Origin: Cristatella mucedo
Taxonomy: Eukaryota; Bryozoa; Phylactolaemata; Cristatellidae
Direction: 5' to 3'
NCBI GenBank assembly: GCA_009760855.2
Contig: WPIO01000082.1
Coordinates: 1,693,501-1,757,500, forward strand
Length of the DNA stretch: 64,000 nt
A program made the position numbers and the translations under genes. How positions within the stretch are numbered: position 1 is the stretch's first letter; each line of letters starts with the position of its first letter. The notes under the pieces were generated by a model, which worked only from the letters and a program-made list of their open reading frames with translations, did no database searches and was not told the origin of the DNA. Below, one piece after another: positions 30,836 through 41,884 of the stretch.

Positions 30836-31297
30836 GGCGGCGTTCGATTGGACGCACCTCAAACAAGAGCGACGGGATGCGGCGGCTAAGGCCGCCCTCA
30901 GAAAGGTCTGCGGTGGAGAGGCGGCGGGCTGCTGACGTTCTTTTGCTCGAGACCAGATTCAACCAATGGGACTCCGGTCAGTAGCTCGCAGACTTGAGGG
31001 GGTACGAAGGCTTCAGTCGGCTGCTGGCAGATTCGAGGTATCTCTCCTCGGAGAACCAGCCCGGCTTTTTTTTAGATGGGCACGAGAAGGATGCTGGTGC
31101 GGTGGGTTCAGCCAGCTAAGTTAGTTTCAGAATATTCTTTAAGGGGCCAATCGTACTGTAAGAGCTGCTGAGAAGATTAGACAGGTCTTTAGAGGCGAGC
31201 CGATCTCTAACCTTCGGCGAGCAACTCGAGGCTCTTCAAATTAGGAATGCAAATTTCTTTCCAGACGAATTCCGGGCGGCGTACCTTGTTCGCACTG

Positions 31298-31386
31298 TCA
31301 TAATAATAATACATTTGATATATGCTCCCTCAGGGAATCCAATCTCTTTCTAGGCACTTTGCATTCACTGCAAAGGGAAACTTTGG
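31298..31386 (-). repeat. L2-type LINE 3' tail
   Basis: ataataatacatttgatata, gctccctcagggaatccaat, ctctttctaggcactttgca, ttcactgcaaagggaaa. Confidence 0.8.
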
Positions 31387-31389
31387 GCG

Positions 31390-32080
31390 AACGTTTCGTC
31401 AGTCTGCATCCCTTCAGAGGAAGATGTCGGCGGTTTTATGCGGAGCTGTGTTAGCCGGGCCGGGCCTGTATTCGTCGGGGGGGGGGGCAGAAATGCTTTT
31501 GGCACCGCTACCGGCCACCTTTCACACGGCGTCTGCAGAGGCCGAATGCCTGCTCGAGGCCGTACGTCCCCCTCAAGCCCGAAGCGTACCCACACACCCC
31601 CTCTCGGCCTCAGGCCCCAGGTCCCCCGTCCTCTAGCGTCCGGCCCCGTAGGATGGGCGCCTGTTTGCTGGTCGATCTCTGAATTGATTAAGCTGCTGAG
31701 CGCCACTGGCAGGGCCTGCGTGACAAAGCTTACCTGGAGCTTACCGCCTGGCGCAGCGAGTCGATTCGCTTCGCGTCAAAACGGCCAACGTGATTAATTG
31801 CACAGGAAGGGATTTACAGGAATAGAGTATGCCGTGAAGGAATTTGCTGCATCACGCGCCAACAATCATTGACGTTTTCCAAGTTGGTGGATAAAAATTG
31901 CTTACTGTCTATAGCGATGGCTATTAACCTTTGCTTGCGTAGGCAAGTAGGCAAACTGCTGAGTCACGGCGTCCGTCGCTATGACTGGCGAAACCGTACC
32001 CGTCCACTTACCAGAAAAGTATATAGTTTCCTTCTCGTAATCCATACTGTACTGCTTTCGTGAAACATATGGTAGTAATA
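31390..32080. other. Unassigned GC-rich stretch
   Basis: Includes a G-homopolymer at about 31479-31487. ORFs on both strands are overlapping and compositionally driven. No motif is recognised. Confidence 0.5.
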
Positions 32081-32084
32081 ATAA

Positions 32085-32405
32085 CAGTAATATCAACGAT
32101 ACTACTAATAATAAAACATTTGTATAACGCCCTAAACGAACTAAATGTCCTTCTAGGTACTTTACATATGCTGGAAAAGAGGCACTGCAACTGGTTAGAT
32201 ATAACTTACGGAGTGTCAGCACGCATAAGAACACAAAGAACAACTCACAAAGACTGAGTGATCCTGTAAGGAACAGATGGCTTTTTAGTGTCTTTTAAAT
32301 GTCAAGTCGGAGGATGCCGTGACGTCAGAAATGAGGGAGTTTGAGGCTTTGGGAGCATATGTAAACGATAGGCCCGGTCTCCAAAGGATACGCGGTTGGT
32401 TGGTT
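32085..32405 (-). repeat. L2-type LINE 3' end
   Basis: A tail with ccttctaggtactttacata, then gtgtcagcacgcataagaac and gacttgacatttaaaag in inverse sense (tttttagtgtcttttaaatg), reaching the end of the coding region (gggagtttgaggctttggga). Confidence 0.8.
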
Positions 32406-32486
32406 TGAAGCATAGCTAATAGACTTAAATCACGACCGAACGGGGGGGGCGGATACACTGCCCTAGCTGACTGAGAAGTAGTTCGG

Positions 32487-32637
32487 ATAGCTGGTTTGGT
32501 CCAGTGGTTAAGGTGCTCGCCCCGACCAAGGCCTGGATGAGGTCGTGGGCTCGAGCCCTGAGGCATATGTGAAGCGCCTGAATAGAGATTAAGTTCTCTT
32601 GGGGCGCTGTACAAATGAAATATTTATTTATTTATTT
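32487..32637 (+). repeat. SINE family A copy
   Basis: Near-identical in layout to 6412-6560: ctggtttggtccagtggtta, aggtgctcgccccgaccaag, gtcgtgggctcgagccctga, gcgcctgaatagagattaag, ttctcttggggcgctgtaca, then (ATTT)n. Confidence 0.9.
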
Positions 32638-32651
32638 AAAAAAACACGAGC

Positions 32652-32815
32652 TGATTTAGCAGACTTTTGCATAGCAACAGAAAAGCCTTTACGGCTATCC
32701 CCACCTGCGGTAGGCGACAAAGACTCGCCTACCGCATGATTTGAACCCGCGACCTCGGGATCGAAGTCGTGAAAAGCAATCGCCTTACCTAGTGCACCAT
32801 CACGGCTCAACTAGG
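32652..32815 (-). repeat. SINE family B copy
   Basis: Tail-to-tail with the SINE A copy just before it. Inverse head: cactaggtaaggcgattgct, tttcacgacttcgatcccga, ggtcgcgggttcaaatcatg. A family-B body follows with gataccgt-like gatagccgtaaaggctttt. Confidence 0.85.
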
Positions 32816-32819
32816 TAGG

Positions 32820-33715
32820 CCGGAGCGAGGGCGAAATTTAATCTTGCCCTCACGAGGTCATTGCCCTCGGAATGCCGACATTCCTACGACGTCTGAATGC
32901 GTATCCTATTCCATGATGCCTTCTATTCGATCGAGAGTCCAGGTATTAGCTACTGGGCGACCGGCCCATCCGCACCCATCACTCCTCCGCCCCTTCCGGC
33001 CTTGTGAGGGCATGCCATTATGACATGCCTTCAATAATGCACCGCTTCACGTATCCTTTCCAATCAGCATTTAATCCCATCTGAAGGATTCTATCGCACA
33101 TTCTCTCTTTTCAGCATTGCAAACAGCAAGCTTCGGCGATTCGTCGTCAGCTTACTTTTCAGCTCTTTGCCAGTCAGCCAAGGTCGTAGTCGTCAGTGGG
33201 CGTGGCCCACTGCGCATTGCGGGCGACATTGATTTTGCTTTTTAAGAAAGCAAAAGCATACGATGAGTAAGTCCGTAATAATCCGTAGTAATCCAAGACG
33301 TGATCTCCACAGAGCGGCTGATTCGCTCAGCTTAAGCGAAGTCACAAGTTGATGCGTCCTAGCAACACTGCCACCAGCTGAGCAAAGCTCTTGAAGGCTT
33401 GCGTTTTTTATGGCCCTGTCAACCCCATCGTTTGTCAGCTTAGGTAGACCGTACCGTGCTTCCTCGGTTCAATCCAACCAGAGTTGCAGCTGCTTCTTAA
33501 TATCGTAGGGTACGCGTTGCTCGGAAATCATAAGCGCTCTTGCGCTACTTGTATCTACTTGCTGTCGCCTGCGAAATCCGGTCCCCAAGTTTGTCCTTTC
33601 GTGAATGCAGAAAGGCCCTCACTTTGCCCATAGCTAAGCGCTCACTAGCGCTACCCTAATGTGGCAGCAAAGGAAATTCACCTTAACTAGCCCTCTGGGA
33701 AATATCACTGCACAG
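32820..33715. other. Unassigned stretch
   Basis: No gene or repeat family recognised. Confidence 0.5.
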
Positions 33716-33718
33716 ACT

Positions 33719-33774
33719 ATTATATTATATGTATTATATATATATATATATATACATTTATATACTTTGTATTA

Positions 33775-33862
<88 letters not shown>
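33719..33862. repeat. (TA)n microsatellite
   Basis: TA runs of 20 or more units with GTA and CATT interruptions. Confidence 0.97.
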
Positions 33863-33863
<1 letters not shown>

Positions 33864-33864
33864 T

Positions 33865-35100
33865 ATAGCGTTCGATACTCATGCCATTTCTAGCGAGAAC
33901 GTCCAGTTGGTCGCCTATATACTCAGGCGCATACAAATCCACGAATAATGGACGCCCCTGCTGTGGCTGTAAAATCGATCGGGTAATCTACTATGGGTTT
34001 TCTAATATGTCAGCTATACTAAAGTTGTGCGAAGCATGTGAAAATTTCTATTTAAAACCCAATAACCTACACATTTGCTGTTGGTGCCTATGTGTAGAGT
34101 GTGGCGTTGTCCTACCACGATTCTTTGCGACCTTTCTTGTCCAAAGAGAGAAATCGAGGCTGCCAGCTTCTGTGCTTTCTTTTCTACTGTAGCACATTTT
34201 AAAGAGCCTGATTTGTACTGAAAAGGTTGGCTGCTGGTTTAGGCCGAACACTCGGCTTCTGCGCCTGTCGATAATGCTCCTTAGTAGTTTATTAGGGTTC
34301 CAATCTGCCTGAGAGCCACTGGACCAGTGCCAAATAAAGACTGTTCAAAAAATACTTCACATCTTCAGGCAGTTTGCATAGGTTCGTCATCTTGCTGCGA
34401 AATGTAACGACCTGCAAACGGGTATTTGAGCCTTGAATTCCTCTTTTCTTGACCAACAACAACTTGAGAGTAAAGTACCCTCGAGGAATCCTTGTTTGGT
34501 GCCTGTGTAGTGGCTCTCAGCCAGCCTCGGCCTGATTTGAACCCTATACAACTACTATAGCTACATCGACAGGTGGCAACATCGACATCGACATGGACAG
34601 AGCAACATCGACAGGCGGCAGTGGCCCAGTGTTCGACCCGATCCCAGTAGCCGATCTTTTCAGTGAAACTCGGGCTCTTAGAAATGTGCTACAGCAGAGG
34701 AGACAACGTCGAAGCTGGCAGCCTCTATTCCTGGCCAGACATAGGGTGGGTGAGGGGTTATAAAGAATCGTGGTGGGACGACGTCACACTAAAAGCATGT
34801 GAGCGAACAGCATGTAAGTTTGTTTTTGCGCTTTCAATATATATTTCCCATTTTTTGCATAACTTTAGTATGCCTGGCATAGTAGAAAACCCTCTTATTA
34901 CTTAAACGAACTTATAGCCACAGCAGCCGCGGTCAGACTGTGAGCATTTCTTTGCACCTGAGTGTAGCTATTTTATTGCAAATGATGCTAATATTTGCAA
35001 GCCAAAACTGTCAAGAGTATTCCTTTGTTTTTTCTTCTCTAATGCTGACATCCAAGGAACATTGTATATAATTAAGTAACGACATCCAATGAGTACAGTG
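33865..35100. other. Unassigned stretch
   Basis: Apart from an acatcgaca-type short repeat at about 34563-34615, nothing is recognised. The block gagagaaatcgaggctgccagcttc at 34147 recurs inverted-like at 34692-34730 (acgtcgaagctggcagcctc), a weak local inverted repeat. Confidence 0.5.
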
Positions 35101-35104
35101 TAGA

Positions 35105-35832
35105 ATTAAGTAAACGATCCTTTGAAACCAATCATCCTTTGTCTGATTTTTGTCTCAACTTCTGCAACTCACTGCTCGCTGGCCTACCAGCATGTGCGAT
35201 CAGGCGATTGTAGCTGGTGCAAAACTCCGTAACTAGGCTTGTCTGTCGTGAGCGTCGCAGTTGCCACATTACTCCACTTCTCGCCGACCTGCACTGGCTA
35301 CCAGTATAGCAACGGATTGACTTCAAGGTTTTGTCGCTCACTTTAAGGTCACTTCATTCTTTAGCTCCAGCCTATCTCTCCGATATACTCCCCCATCAGG
35401 CCAAGCATCGTACCACCCGCTTTTCGGAATCCAACAGTCTACAAATACCCCGTACAAACCTCAAATCCTTTGGAGACCGTGCATTTAGTTCGTATGCTCC
35501 CAAAGCCTGAAACTCCCTCCCGACCTGCGTCAGAACATCCCCTGACCTGACCACATTTAAAAAGAATTTAAAAACACACCTATTTAGGACAGCATTCAGT
35601 GGGTCCTTGTGATTGGTCCTTGATGTGCTTATGCGTGCTGACACTGTGCATGCTGCCACTAACCACATTTGAATGCTGACCCTGTGCATGTCACCTCTAA
35701 CCATGTTGTTTATCAAGCATGATATTACTCACCATTCAATTGCATATCCCTTTGCAGCAGATGTAAAGCGTCTAGAAAGAGATTGAGTTATCTGAGGGTG
35801 CTTTATCAAGTGCATTATTAATATTATTACGG
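35105..35832 (+). repeat. L2-type LINE: C-terminal ORF and complete 3' UTR
   Basis: The translation shows VATLLLADLHWLPV, RIDFKVLSLTLRSLHSLAPA, YLSDILP, PRTNLKSFGDRAFSSYAPKA and TFKKNLKTHLFRTAF, the classical CR1/L2 C-terminus. A 3' UTR follows with the tail gatgtaaagcgtctagaaag and an ATT-rich end. A few stops show it is dead. Confidence 0.92.
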
Positions 35833-35885
35833 GTTCAACGTCCGTGGCAGACGAGAAACATTCTTAACAATAATAATAATAATAA

Positions 35886-36055
35886 TGTTAGCCGATTTTA
35901 CAGCCTCATTTGTATAGCAGAAGAGGAGCCTTAACGGCTATCACCACCGCTTTCAGTTGGCAATAAAGGATAGCCCAATGCAGGATTCGAACCCATGACT
36001 TCGGTCGTGAAGAGCAAGCACCTTACTTACCTCCTGAGCGACACCGCGGTCGTAT
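35886..36055 (-). repeat. SINE family B copy
   Basis: Inverse head: ctcaggaggtaagtaaggtg, cttgctcttcacgacc, gggttcgaatcctgc (B-box). The body is gcggtggtgatagccgttaa, the tail gctatacaaatgaggctgta and aaatcggctaac. Confidence 0.9.
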
Positions 36056-36276
36056 TTCTTTTTACATGGAAGCATACGGAACTTAATAGGACTATATTAA
36101 AACTGGTTTTTGATTCACCAATCAATTTTTGCATCTATCAGTCCTTAATATTAATAGCCGACCTTGAACATCATATTCTTTATTTTTTCACACTTGAGAG
36201 AAGCTTAGATAATTATATCACCGTTCACTTTCTTATCTATGGCGATGCTACTTGATGGGGCTCCCCGAGCACCTTT
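36056..36276. other. AT-rich unassigned stretch
   Basis: No feature recognised. An 86-aa frame here lacks motifs. Confidence 0.5.
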
Positions 36277-37372
36277 ATAATAATAATAATGCACTTGATA
36301 AAGCGCCCTCAAAGAACTCAATCTCTTTCTAGGCGCTTTACATTTGCTGCAAAGGGGAAAAGCAACTGAATGGTGATTAAAATCATGCTTGACAACAAAC
36401 AACGAGTTTTGCACCATCTGTAATCGCACATGCCGGTAGGCCAGTAAGCAGTGAGTTGCAGAAGTCGAGACGGGATGTCACAAATGCATGGACCAACTTG
36501 GACGTGGCATCCTTATCTAAACAAGCCCAAATTTGAGCAATGTTATGTAGCTGAAAGTAGGCAGATTTGACTGTGGAGCTGATGTGGTCGTCTAACGAGA
36601 GGTCACTTTGGAACACGACACCTAGATTTCGAGCTGATTCAACTGAAGATATGCTGGCAGAGCCAATTTTGAGCGTCAGCCTTTCCAATTTCTGAATCAC
36701 ACTGGGTTAGCCCATAACTAGTAAGTTAGTTTTATCATCGTTTAGTTTTAGGAAATTTGCTGCCATCCATGTGCGGATGTCATCAATACATGCAGCAAGT
36801 GAGTTGAGAGAGTTTGAGGTGCTCGAAGGCTGTGAGGGATCAAAGCAAAGGTACAACTGAGTGTCATCCGCATAGAAGTGAAAGCCTAGATTGTGCTTGG
36901 CAATCACATCAGCAAGAGGCAGAGTATAGACCGTGAAAAGAACCGGACCTAGCACGGAGCCCTGAGGTACTCCATATTTCAGAGGTACTTCAGATGATCT
37001 TTGTCCATTCACGTCAATACTCTGCAGTCTCCCACTGAGATAGGACCTGAACCACTGCAGAGCAGTGCCAGTGATGCCCAGGCGACATGAGAGGCGCTCT
37101 AGAAGAACTTTGTGATCGATAGTATCAAAAGCTGCCAAAAGATCGAGCAAAACAAGCAGAGACACTCTACCCATGTCTGCATTCCTAAGTAGGTCGTTGT
37201 ATAATCTAAGCAATGCTGACTCTGTGGAGTGATTAGCTCTAAAGCCAGACTGAAACTTACAAGCAAGGTTTGAACTTTCAATATATGAGTTCAGCTGGTT
37301 TGCCACAACCCGTTCCAGTGTCTTTGATAGGAATGGTAGAAGGGAGACTGGGCGGTAAACTTCAATATCAGT
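36277..37372 (-). mobile_element. L2-type LINE copy: near-intact reverse transcriptase, 5' truncated, internally deleted
   Basis: The best LINE copy in the window. Minus-strand reading starts inside the RT domain (EVYRPVSLLPFLSKTLERVV), then CKFQSGFRANHSTESALL, LLAAFDTIDHKVLL, GVPQGSVLGPVLF, the catalytic FHFYADDTQLY box and ANFLKLNDDKTNLLVMG. One in-frame stop (36705-36703, TAA where another copy has an Asn codon) separates it from the next 105 codons (QKLERLTLK to DGAKL). The C-terminal LHWLPV region seen at 35105-35832 is missing: the ORF jumps at about 36410 into the 3' UTR. The tail gcgcctagaaagagattgag and an ATT end close the element. It is non-autonomous as it stands. Confidence 0.93.
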
Positions 37373-38660
37373 ACGTGTGCACGCGAGCTCAGACGCACGT
37401 GCACGTGCATGATTCTCACAGGCACACAGAAATCCCGCGTAGTAATTATAATACTACCTCGTTTGATTAGCATCCTAAGAGAACCAAATCTCTATCCAAG
37501 CACTTTACAACTCACTGCATAAGCAGTAGTAGCCAAGAACTAATGACAACCAAGGTATCATGCTAAGCTAGACAAGCATGCAAACGATCACAATTATCTT
37601 GCCGAGACAACCATGCAACCCATACAAGAACGTCTCGGACTAACATGCGACCCATACAAGAAGGAGCTCAGGTCCACCGGTTAGTGGATCGCCTGGTTGG
37701 TTGTATGCACAGTCATGCACGGGTATAATGTACAAAGCACACAGGCAACGAAGTTCATTGGGGACCAAGGAAAGCTTAGCAGATCAGGTGTGTCTTTAGC
37801 ATATACTTAGTGCTTAAATGATACTTGGGGAGCCGGAAGTGAGTTCCGGGCCCTAGGTGTATCGCTGGAGATGACAACATAGCTGAAGGCCAAAGGGCAG
37901 CAGAGCTGAGTTCAGACAAGTCACACGTGCATTCACGAATGACCACTCAGCTCTCAACCGGCTCAAAACAAAGTTTACTCATGCTATTTTGTGTTTTTAT
38001 AAATCGACACTGGCACGGCAGCAATGCCTCGGACAGACTTAGAACACTTAAAGCCTCGTAAAGCTCCACGAAGTGCAGCTTACCCCTAAAAGAGTGTTAG
38101 TGCACTGCTACTGTCATCATGGACGTGATTGAGTCTGTTCTGCTTCGCATGTTTAAGTAACCCACACGTGCACGATACCAATGACTGCTTTAGTGGCGAA
38201 CTGCTGGTTTTCTCTAGGTCCAAATTATTGTAATAGAGTTTAGATTGGCTCTAAAGAACCGAATTCCTAATGCTGAGACAGCTAGGCCAGTTAAAAAACA
38301 CTAATTGTGGGTTGAAAAATCAGCTATGCAGAAAGACTTGCTGACGATGTGTATTCTTAGATGGGACTGCTGTTGTACGTAGACGTTGCTGGGCAAGACT
38401 TCTTAACGGCTTTGACAGCCGGCACCCGTGGATCTCTTGCAGTCTGGTCACTAGCAGTAGAAGCATCACCCGCGACTTTGGGAGATCTCATTTCAATGTC
38501 AATGTTTTAAGGATGAACGGACAAGCTACGACGGCCTGTGCTCAGAGAAAGAGGCTTTTGCCTCTCACCAGCGTCGTGGGGCTCAATAATACTGTCGATA
38601 AATCGCGATCCTTCTCTGGTATCGTGATCGATTTATTATAGATTTTCAAAAGCAGCAACT
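37373..38660. other. Mostly unassigned stretch
   Basis: 37465-37515 contains an inverse SINE-A/L2-like tail fragment (aagagaaccaaatctctatc, caagcactttacaa). The rest shows nothing recognisable. Confidence 0.5.
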
Positions 38661-39000
38661 ACGCATTAGCCGGGGTGCCCTGTCCTGCCGGGGTCGCCGG
38701 TGCTACCCTCGACTCCCGGTTCAGGAACAGGGGGCGCACGGTTTCCGAGCCAGCGACTGCGCGTCCGAGCAGCTGGAGCCGCATGCGTTGCCGCTAGCTC
38801 GGAGCTCGAGAGGTCAGCAAGGCAGGCTCCGTTTCGCGGCCACCAGCTGCCGAGCCACGAAAAGCCTCACGGCCGCCAACCGAAGGCCGGCGGCCGGCAG
38901 CGATCGAGCTATGGCCGTGCATTTGTCAATCTCGTTCCGGCCAGCCACTAGTGGGGCATCCGAGCTGCCGTCGAACGGTGCAGTCGTTGACGATGACAGC
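38660..39000. other. CpG-rich island, possible promoter or first exon
   Basis: A sharply GC- and CG-rich block in AT-richer surroundings, with three overlapping forward frames open over most of its length. An ATG at 38911 opens a 52-codon frame. No protein family is recognised. Possible roles are a CpG-island promoter or a 5' UTR/first exon of a neighbouring gene. Evidence is compositional only. Confidence 0.3.
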
Positions 39001-40440
39001 CTCGGTGCAGCTGTTCGTGCTATCATTGTTTCTATTCTTGACGTGCAACGTGTAATTAGCGATTGAATGGCTCTTTGAGGTAGGGTAGGAATGGCAGGTG
39101 AACGTTGAGCCTGTCAAGGTCAATACTAAGCCATCCGTGAAAAAATCTTGGCTACAGCCATGTGCACACCTACGCATTAAAAAAAAGTGGTTCATGCTGG
39201 ACTTAATGTCATGGTCAATCAGGCCCTACTTTGACCGAACCGTCCAGGCTTTGCTTTGACCTTTCGGCAGGCCTCAGCTCATTGTCTGGATGCACACTGA
39301 AAGAGTCTGAAAGGACGCCTGCAGAAGTGGAAAGAAACATCCCGGTTTGAGCTTTAATTCTACCTCAGGAGTAGCACTGCACACCATCAATCTTTAAGTG
39401 TCATCTGCACTGAGTACTCAATCTGCAATTTGTGCACTCGTAATTAACTTCGACTGCCTTGCTCGACACTACTGCAGAAACCCACTGAATACAATATCAG
39501 TACTGGAGCTCCTTTTCCAAAGAGTGGTTGAATTTGTTTAGGTGACCAGATGCTTTTTTACCTCAGCAGTCACAGTGTGGGGAAGTCAGGCCTTGACATA
39601 AGGTACACCATTGAAGAACTTAGTGGTTGTGAAGGCACGATTGCATCTACATGAGAGACCAGCATAATCGGATTATCAACACCGATAGGATGCAAGCATC
39701 TTCAACCCTTTGAATAACTCCTCGTGCGGTCGCAAGCCCTGAATTACGAAGACTGGTCATAATTGTGAGATGACCCTAACCCGAAGATGTTTTCGCGAAT
39801 AAAAGCAAGCTTAATCCAAACTGATAATCAATTTTAATTACATCTAGGCCGCCACTCATACTCGTGGTAAACGATGAAATGGTAATTTCTTCTGGCCCAC
39901 TATTTGGTTTGTTTAGAATGAACGGCTTTCCCTGAGTTTTCCCTGGACGAAGAAATTATCATTTGACATCAGTAGCCTTCGAGCACAGGGCTGTCGGAGG
40001 CCCTACGATTGCTCAGACTGTCTAGCAGCCGCAGGCTCTCGAGCCTGTCGGGATGCCTTGAGAGCTTGCAGCTCTCAAGCTGTTGTCAGTACGCCGAGTG
40101 GTTAAATACTTGTGTGTCCAAATCATCTGGCCCTATCTGCCTCTTTCAAGCAGCTGTCCAACAGCTGTCCAACCGGCCGTGTCTTCCTTCGTTTTACCTA
40201 GCACATTTCTGCAGGCCATGTCAGCCTCGTTCTAGAGGCACTCGTTCCCATCCGGTCCTTTCCAGTAGCAATCATTTAGGCCACTGACATAGCTAGGCTT
40301 TATACAAAGCCTTATACAGAAAGCTAAACCTTGTTTTACTAATCACATTAATTTCACACTAATGAAGTCAATGTAAATAAGTCACTGGCGTCTTCAATTC
40401 CATCGCTTTCTCGGCTTTCTCGAGCAGCATCCTGTCGAGT
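39000..40440. other. Unassigned stretch
   Basis: No repeat family or exon recognised. 40010-40085 has repeated ctctcgagcctg/ctctcaagctg words of low complexity. Confidence 0.5.
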
Positions 40441-40635
40441 TCATGCGACGACACGACACGGAACAACGTAAGACTTGCCGTTCTGGCGATTATGAGGCTT
40501 TGTAGGATACGTGACAAGACCGTCTCGATGCTGCTGGTGGTAGGCAATCAGTTCGACAGGTCCAGGGAATTTCTTCCCGTTCTCAATCTGCAGCTGGCTA
40601 TCGTCTTGCCGAACCAAACTGAAGTGATGGACGCA
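40441..40635 (-). CDS. Exon encoding the C-terminal half of an SH2 domain (Syk/ZAP-70-like)
   Basis: SH2 domains bind phosphotyrosine in signalling proteins. On the minus strand, after an acceptor-like gtgactatag, 64 codons run to a TGA. They read VHHFSLVRQDDSQLQIENGK, then KFPGPVELIAYHQQHRDGLV and TYPTKPHNRQNG. The pattern HHF, G-K, GP-x-EL, YH, DGL, P, P-x-NR follows the second half of the N-terminal SH2 of Syk/ZAP-70 kinases. The first SH2 half (with the FLVRES arginine) must lie in an earlier exon at higher coordinates and was not found. No kinase exon was recognised. The exon either ends at TGA 40441 or splices at AACG|gcaagt near 40479. It could be a gene fragment. Confidence 0.6.
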   Translation of the reverse strand, partial: CVHHFSLVRQDDSQLQIENGKKFPGPVELIAYHQQHRDGLVTYPTKPHNRQNGKSYVVPCRVVA

Positions 40636-40671
40636 CTATAGTCACACTAATCATTTAGGCTTATGCATGTC

Positions 40672-40972
40672 TTGGTGGCATCTGTAGGGACATCCATCTA
40701 CCACAAACTGCGGCCAGTAACTGTCGGGCGGGTTCGGAATAAACAATGGCTCGACAGTGGAAAACCAAGACATGCATGGAATATAACTGCTGACGGAGGA
40801 GTACGAGGAAGGAGTAGAGGGCTAGATCCTGCGATGCTGGCAGCCGTCGAGAGTGCATTGACTGGGCTTGGCCGGCTTGTTTTCTGAATAAAGTGCTTGG
40901 CGTTGGAGCCAGGACACTTGTTGCTCGTTCGAGCTACCCAGCCCGACGACGGGTCGTGTGAAGGGCTGTCGC
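40672..40972 (+). repeat. Dispersed repeat copy 1, LTR-like
   Basis: About 300 bp shared with 58559-58854 in the same orientation. Shared blocks include accacaaactgc, gaacaatggc-type, catgcatggaatataa, gaataaag and ggagccagcagacttgttgc-like sequence. An AATATAA box followed by AATAAAG about 100 bp later, near the 3' side, is reminiscent of a solo LTR. Confidence 0.6.
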
Positions 40973-40974
40973 AG

Positions 40975-41880
40975 ACAAGTCCAACATAGAGTACACAATT
41001 TGCAAAGGGTGGCTGCCAGATTAGGGCCTGCCAGAGATAGCTGGCTGCCAAGCAACCGCTCGTGACCTTTTACCTGTGGTGCAAGCGCTCTCCTGAGCAG
41101 CTACTAGGTTACAAACAGCACTCACGTCTCTCCTGTCTCCTGTGCTCTGCTCCACTCCCATGATTTAGCTGACTTGCTTCAGTAATGTGCCGTCAAACAA
41201 ATGGTAAGCAGAGGCACTCCGAAACCACAACGTCTTCAAATCCACGGACATTGAATTGACATTTAGGCTTATGCGATGACTTTCTGTGCTATCTCTCCAC
41301 GAACTGCCTACGTTACTTTCACATGGGGCGAATCTGCTATAACTGGAAAGAGTTTGGTGAGGAAAGTCAGTTGAGTTGACTTAGCTGACATAGAAATAAG
41401 CCAACTATGCTGGTCTGACTACAGTACTTGATGCTAATCAAATATTAATCACTAAGCTCTAGAGTATACACTTACTTGAGCCATGAGCCAAGATCGGTAG
41501 GCTGTGCGACCAGGCGACCGGCTCGTGTAGTCTCGGCTGAGACTTTCCTTTGCACTTCTGCCTCACGGTACCTCTGCTGCACCTCCCTACGGCAGGCGCT
41601 CGGAAGGTTTCACCAAACCCAAATGCTTGCTTTCAGTACAACCACATGCTTATTATCCAAGGCACCATACAGTTAATGCGATCGCACTCACTCTTGAAGC
41701 CATCAGCAACAGTGTCCCACTAAGCAGGCACACTCGGGACCTATTAACGCTGTGCTCTGTTAGAAACATCATGTGGTTGGCATGTCATATCAGCCAGCTT
41801 GAAACCGCTTAATGGTGAGCTCCACTAAACATACACATCTTAATAATAAAACTTCAAATCTAGCAAGTAAGTTCAAGTTT
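40975..41880. other. Unassigned stretch
   Basis: No recognisable feature. Confidence 0.5.
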
Positions 41881-41884
41881 CTGA

